Assembly: GCA_028869355.1 (NCBI GenBank)
Contig: JAGWSK010000008.1
Span: 1 to 9,388, forward strand
DNA: 9,388 nucleotides
Origin: Alphaproteobacteria bacterium
GTDB taxonomy: Bacteria; Pseudomonadota; Alphaproteobacteria; Micropepsales; Micropepsaceae
Direction of reading: 5' to 3'
Under the pieces are notes generated by a model that saw only the letters and a list, made by a program, of their open reading frames with translations, was not told where the DNA came from and did no database searches. The translations under genes were made by a program, and so were the position numbers. Of the stretch, positions 6,422-9,388 are shown in pieces. Numbering within the stretch: the first letter of the stretch is position 1; each line of letters starts with the position of its first letter.

Positions 6422-7303
6422 TCATTTTCGGTGCGAAACCAGTTCCAACAGGGTGGTCCCCAGCGCGGCCGGATTGCGCGATACCTGGATGCCCGCCGAC
6501 TGCATCGCCTCGATCTTCGACGCCGCACCGCCCTTGCCGCCGCTGATGATGGCCCCGGCGTGGCCCATCCGGCGGCCGGGCGGCGCCGTCACACCGGCGA
6601 TAAACCCAACCATCGGTTTTCGGACTTTGGAGTGCTTGAGGAATTCCGCTGCATCCTCCTCCGCCGTGCCGCCGATTTCGCCAATCATGACGATGGACTG
6701 CGTTTCGGGATCGGCGAGAAACCGGTCGAGAACGTCGATGAATTCGGTGCCCTTGACCGGATCGCCGCCAATTCCGACACAGGTCGATTGGCCGAGGCCA
6801 ACCGCCGTCGTCTGCGCCACGGCCTCATAGGTCAGCGTTCCCGAACGGGAAACAATTCCGACCGAACCGCGCTTGTGGATGTGGCCTGGCATGATTCCGA
6901 TCTTGCATTCACCGGGCGTGATCACGCCGGGGCAGTTGGGACCGATGAGGCGGGATGACGAGCCGCAAAGCGCACGTTTGACCCGCACCATGTCCAGCAC
7001 CGGAATACCTTCGGTGATGCAGACGATCAGCTCAATTTCTGCGTCAATCGCCTCGAGAATCGCGTCGGCGGCGAAAGGCGGAGGAACATAAATCGCTGTG
7101 GCGTCCGCACCGGTCGCCTCGCAGGCCTGCCGCACAGTATCAAACACAGGCAGACCGAGATGGGTACGGCCGCCTTTGCCGGGCGAAACGCCGCCGACCA
7201 TTTTCGTGCCATAGGCAATGGCCTGTTCGGAATGAAACGTGCCCTGCGCGCCGGTAAAACCCTGGCAGATCACTTTGGTGTTGCGGTCGACGAGGATCGA
7301 CAT
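6422..7303 (-). CDS. sucD: Succinyl-CoA synthetase alpha subunit
   Basis: The alpha subunit binds CoA and carries the phosphohistidine intermediate of succinyl-CoA synthetase. It works with SucC in the cytoplasm to turn succinyl-CoA into succinate with nucleotide triphosphate formation. The length of 293 aa is normal. The CoA-binding loop GFTGAQGTFHSEQ lies at residues 15-27. GPNCPGVITPGECKIGIMPG (121-140) is the family signature, and the active-site histidine is H248 in RRMGHAGAIISGG, matching E. coli H246. The start codon overlaps the sucC stop by one base (TGATG), and an AGGTGA lies about 10 nt upstream inside sucC. Both favour coupled synthesis of the two subunits in equal amounts. Confidence 0.98.
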   Translation of the reverse strand: MSILVDRNTKVICQGFTGAQGTFHSEQAIAYGTKMVGGVSPGKGGRTHLGLPVFDTVRQACEATGADATAIYVPPPFAADAILEAIDAEIELIVCITEGIPVLDMVRVKRALCGSSSRLIGPNCPGVITPGECKIGIMPGHIHKRGSVGIVSRSGTLTYEAVAQTTAVGLGQSTCVGIGGDPVKGTEFIDVLDRFLADPETQSIVMIGEIGGTAEEDAAEFLKHSKVRKPMVGFIAGVTAPPGRRMGHAGAIISGGKGGAASKIEAMQSAGIQVSRNPAALGTTLLELVSHRK

Positions 7304-8469
7304 CAGCGGTCTTTCACCTGGGCGACGATTTTTGCCGCCGCGTCCGCGAGATCGCTTGCCGAAATGATCGGCAGCCCCGATCCGGCCAGAATGGCGCGGC
7401 CCATCTCGACATTGGTGCCTTCCAGCCGCACCACCAGCGGCACGGACAAGGATACTTCCTTTGCCGCAGCGACGATTCCGTTGGCGATGATGTCGCAGCG
7501 CATGATGCCGCCGAAAATATTCACCAGAATCCCCTTCACCGCCGCATCGGAGAGGATGATCTTGAGTGCCGCGGTCACCTTTTCCTTCGATGCGCCGCCG
7601 CCGACGTCGAGGAAATTGGCCGGCAACCCGCCGTAGAGTTTGATGATGTCCATTGTCGCCATGGCCAGTCCGGCGCCGTTCACCATGCAGCCGATCGAGC
7701 CATCGAGTTTGATGAAGCTGAGGTCGTATGTGGCCGCTTCCCGCTCCGAGGGGTCCTCCTCATCCGGATCGCGCAGGGCCTGCATGTCGGCGTGGCGAAA
7801 CAGGGCGTTGTCGTCAAAGACGACTTTTGCATCGAGGCAGATCAGCCGGCCGTCGCGGGTCAGCACAAAGGGATTGACCTCGAGCAGACTCATGTCCCTG
7901 GCGATGAAGGCGGAGTAGAGCGCCTCGACCGCCTGGCTGACGCGATTGGCGGCATCGCCCTTTACTTCAAGCGCGATGGCAATCCCGCGTGCCGTATGGG
8001 CGGTGAATCCGGGGGCGGGATCGATTCTGAAGGTTTTGATCGCCTCAGGTGACTTTTTGGCGACTTCCTCAATATCCATTCCGCCGGCACGGGATGCGAT
8101 GAACGAAACGCTCGCAGTTTCGCGGTCCACGAGTGCCGAGAGATAAAACTCCTGCGCGATATCGCAGGCCTCTTCGATATAAAGCCGCCGCACCACGCGC
8201 CCGTGCGGGCCGGTTTGCGGGGTGACCAATGTCATGCCCAGCATGCGGTCGGCTTCGCGCTTCACTTCGTCGAGCGAATTCGCCAATTTGACGCCGCCAC
8301 CCTTGCCGCGGCCACCGGCATGGATTTGCGCTTTCACGACCCATTTCGAGCCGGGCAGTTCGCGCGCCGCGCTGACTGCCTCGTCCACTGAAGTTGCGGG
8401 CTGGCCGCGTAGCAGAGGAACGCCAAAGTCGCGCAGCACCGCTTTGGCCTGATATTCGTGGATATTCAT
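7303..8469 (-). CDS. sucC: Succinyl-CoA synthetase beta subunit
   Basis: The beta subunit holds the ATP-grasp fold and the succinate and nucleotide sites of succinyl-CoA synthetase. The 388 aa equal the E. coli length. It begins with the typical MNIHEYQAKAVL. The nucleotide loop AGGRGKGGGVK is at residues 51-61. The Mg-binding residues fall at N199 (LLEVNPF) and D213 (CLDAK), the same numbers as in E. coli. C-terminal signatures include NGAGLAMATMD, FLDVGGGA and VNIFGGIMRCD. Nucleotide preference (ATP or GTP) cannot be read by eye. The start at 8469 is preceded by a weak GGAA. It is the first gene after hemD, with a 96-bp gap holding a candidate promoter. No mdh gene lies upstream, although mdh-sucCDAB is common in rhizobia. 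Confidence 0.98.
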   Translation of the reverse strand: MNIHEYQAKAVLRDFGVPLLRGQPATSVDEAVSAARELPGSKWVVKAQIHAGGRGKGGGVKLANSLDEVKREADRMLGMTLVTPQTGPHGRVVRRLYIEEACDIAQEFYLSALVDRETASVSFIASRAGGMDIEEVAKKSPEAIKTFRIDPAPGFTAHTARGIAIALEVKGDAANRVSQAVEALYSAFIARDMSLLEVNPFVLTRDGRLICLDAKVVFDDNALFRHADMQALRDPDEEDPSEREAATYDLSFIKLDGSIGCMVNGAGLAMATMDIIKLYGGLPANFLDVGGGASKEKVTAALKIILSDAAVKGILVNIFGGIMRCDIIANGIVAAAKEVSLSVPLVVRLEGTNVEMGRAILAGSGLPIISASDLADAAAKIVAQVKDR

Positions 8470-8494
8470 GAAATTCCGGCGATTTGCGGGCCCC

Positions 8495-8522
8495 TATTTA
8501 GCAGCCAATGACGGTTCAGCAA
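8495..8522 (-). promoter_or_regulatory. Candidate promoter of the sucCDAB-lpdA cluster
   Basis: In the 96-bp gap between hemD and sucC, the minus strand carries TTGCTG (8522-8517) as a -35 and TAAATA (8500-8495) as a -10, separated by 16 bp. The match to the sigma-70 consensus is moderate. It would start transcription about 20 nt before the sucC ATG. Position and spacing are sensible, but motifs this short arise by chance. No terminator hairpin for hemD is visible, so read-through from hemCD is possible. Confidence 0.4.
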
Positions 8523-8565
8523 GCCCGCGCGGCATTGTTACGCAAAAGCTTCACCGAATATCGGG

Positions 8566-9273
8566 TTACCCCGAGGGGAGCAGGTCGAGCATCGCGGCCT
8601 GATTTGGACTTCCGGCCACCGCCAAACGGGCGAAAACCAACGGCGACAAGGCCTCGGCAGTCGCCACACTGATGCAAAAAGCCTCCAGCCTTTGGCAATG
8701 CTCGGCCAGACCGTCTTTGGCCGCCAGCGCCGCGAATACGCGTGCGGTTCGGGGCGAGAACATCAGCACACCATCGAGCATATCGGTCCGTAACGCCTCG
8801 CCTGCATTAGCCGGCAACGATTCGGCGGGAACGGCTTCGTACAGAATTGCTGCCTCGACCTGGTAACCGTGCGCCTCCAGCCCCTGTTTGATCCGGCCAG
8901 CGGTTTCGGTGCCGGCGGCATGCAGCAATTTCCCATCCGCCGGATTTGTGCTTTCCGCTACTTTCGCAATCAGAGCCGCGGCGTCACCATCGGCGCTGAT
9001 GACATTCGCAAATCCGAAATGACGCGCGGCTTCTGCTGTTTGCGGCCCCACGACATAGACCGGCAAATTCCGTTGGGAAGAACGGGCGGCAAAGCCCCGA
9101 ATGCCGTTCGCGCTGCTTGCCAGAACGGCCTGGAAATTCAGCAGTGGAATCTCACCACCGGGCATGAAGCGCAGTTCCAGCAGTGGCGCAATCACCGCCT
9201 CGTGGCCACGCCCCCTCAGGATAGCCGCAAATGCTTCGGCATCTTCGCGTGGTCTGGTGACGAGAAGGCGCAT
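8566..9273 (-). CDS. hemD: Uroporphyrinogen-III synthase
   Basis: This enzyme closes hydroxymethylbilane, the HemC product, into uroporphyrinogen III with inversion of ring D. That is the branch point for heme, cobalamin and chlorophyll-type pigments. The 235 aa fit the family, which is poorly conserved in sequence. The N-terminal MRLLVTRPREDAEAFAAILRGRGHEA is characteristic. So are VYVVGPQTAEAARHFGF in the middle of the protein and the late MFSPRTARVFA and CISVATAEAL segments, which correspond to the two Rossmann-like lobes. The gene starts 3 nt after the stop of the upstream frame, without a strong ribosome binding site, so translation is probably coupled. In many alphaproteobacteria hemD is followed by a mitofilin-like gene; here it is followed by sucC. 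Confidence 0.9.
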   Translation of the reverse strand: MRLLVTRPREDAEAFAAILRGRGHEAVIAPLLELRFMPGGEIPLLNFQAVLASSANGIRGFAARSSQRNLPVYVVGPQTAEAARHFGFANVISADGDAAALIAKVAESTNPADGKLLHAAGTETAGRIKQGLEAHGYQVEAAILYEAVPAESLPANAGEALRTDMLDGVLMFSPRTARVFAALAAKDGLAEHCQRLEAFCISVATAEALSPLVFARLAVAGSPNQAAMLDLLPSG

Positions 9274-9276
9274 TGC

Positions 9277-9387
9277 TCAGTAGCGAGGAAAGTCCTCTCC
9301 CGCAGTCTGGCGGATTTCCTGTGCGGCCCCTTCGCCCGCCGCATAACTTTGGGCAATCGCGGTCTCCTGCGACAATTCCGCGTGGGC
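9277..9387 (-). CDS. hemC: Porphobilinogen deaminase, C-terminal fragment (partial)
   Basis: Thirty-six codons and a TGA stop remain of a gene that enters from the right edge. The frame reads into AAGEGAAQEIRQTAGEDFPRY. This resembles the end of alphaproteobacterial HemC proteins, where a small-residue helix of the type GRDAGEELRRRAG is followed by a short aromatic tail. HemC polymerises four porphobilinogens into hydroxymethylbilane, the substrate of HemD. The stop lies 3 nt before the hemD ATG, matching the common hemC-hemD pair. The fragment is too short for certainty; context carries much of the call. Confidence 0.68.
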   Translation of the reverse strand, partial: AHAELSQETAIAQSYAAGEGAAQEIRQTAGEDFPRY

Positions 9388-9388
9388 A

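Noticed and set aside
1..9388. Search for CRISPR arrays, tRNA or rRNA genes, insertion sequences, phage or defence genes
   Set aside because: None was seen by eye. The window is almost entirely housekeeping TCA and tetrapyrrole genes, with short junctions.

Overview
The window comes from a GC-rich alphaproteobacterial chromosome. Every gene I can support lies on the minus strand, so the region reads from right to left. The family assignments rest on motifs read by eye, with no database search. The alphaproteobacterial assignment rests on the sucC-sucD-sucA-sucB-lpd cluster, the protein styles (SucA of 954 aa, SucB with an Ala/Pro-rich linker) and a REP-like palindrome of a kind common in Rhizobiales-type genomes. 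I cannot place it below class level.

Layout, in order of transcription: (1) 9387-9277, last codons of what is probably hemC (porphobilinogen deaminase). (2) hemD (uroporphyrinogen-III synthase), starting 3 nt after the hemC stop. (3) A 96-bp gap with a plausible sigma-70 type promoter. (4) sucC and sucD, the two succinyl-CoA synthetase subunits, joined by a TGATG overlap. (5) A 135-bp spacer carrying two pairs of short direct repeats and a C-rich, G-poor transcript segment. (6) sucA (2-oxoglutarate dehydrogenase E1). (7) sucB (E2), 34 bp further on with a clear ribosome binding site. (8) lpdA (E3), linked to sucB by a five-codon minicistron with stop/start overlaps at both ends. (9) A small predicted two-helix membrane protein. 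(10) A 173-bp intergenic stretch with a nested palindromic element. (11) The N-terminus of a TonB-dependent outer-membrane receptor, cut by the left edge of the window; it appears to use a non-ATG start.

The genes cover two adjoining steps of the TCA cycle. SucA, SucB and LpdA form the 2-oxoglutarate dehydrogenase complex, which makes succinyl-CoA; SucCD then converts that to succinate with NTP formation. HemC and HemD belong to tetrapyrrole synthesis. In alphaproteobacteria that pathway starts from succinyl-CoA and glycine, so the neighbourhood is metabolically coherent, though I cannot show that the two groups are co-regulated.

I found no CRISPR array, phage, insertion sequence, tRNA or defence system, and nothing that looks like a new multi-gene system. 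The points worth a second look are at the junctions: the minicistron between sucB and lpdA, the organised spacer and overlapping short ORFs ahead of sucA, the gene order with no mdh directly before sucC, and the palindromic element by the receptor gene.
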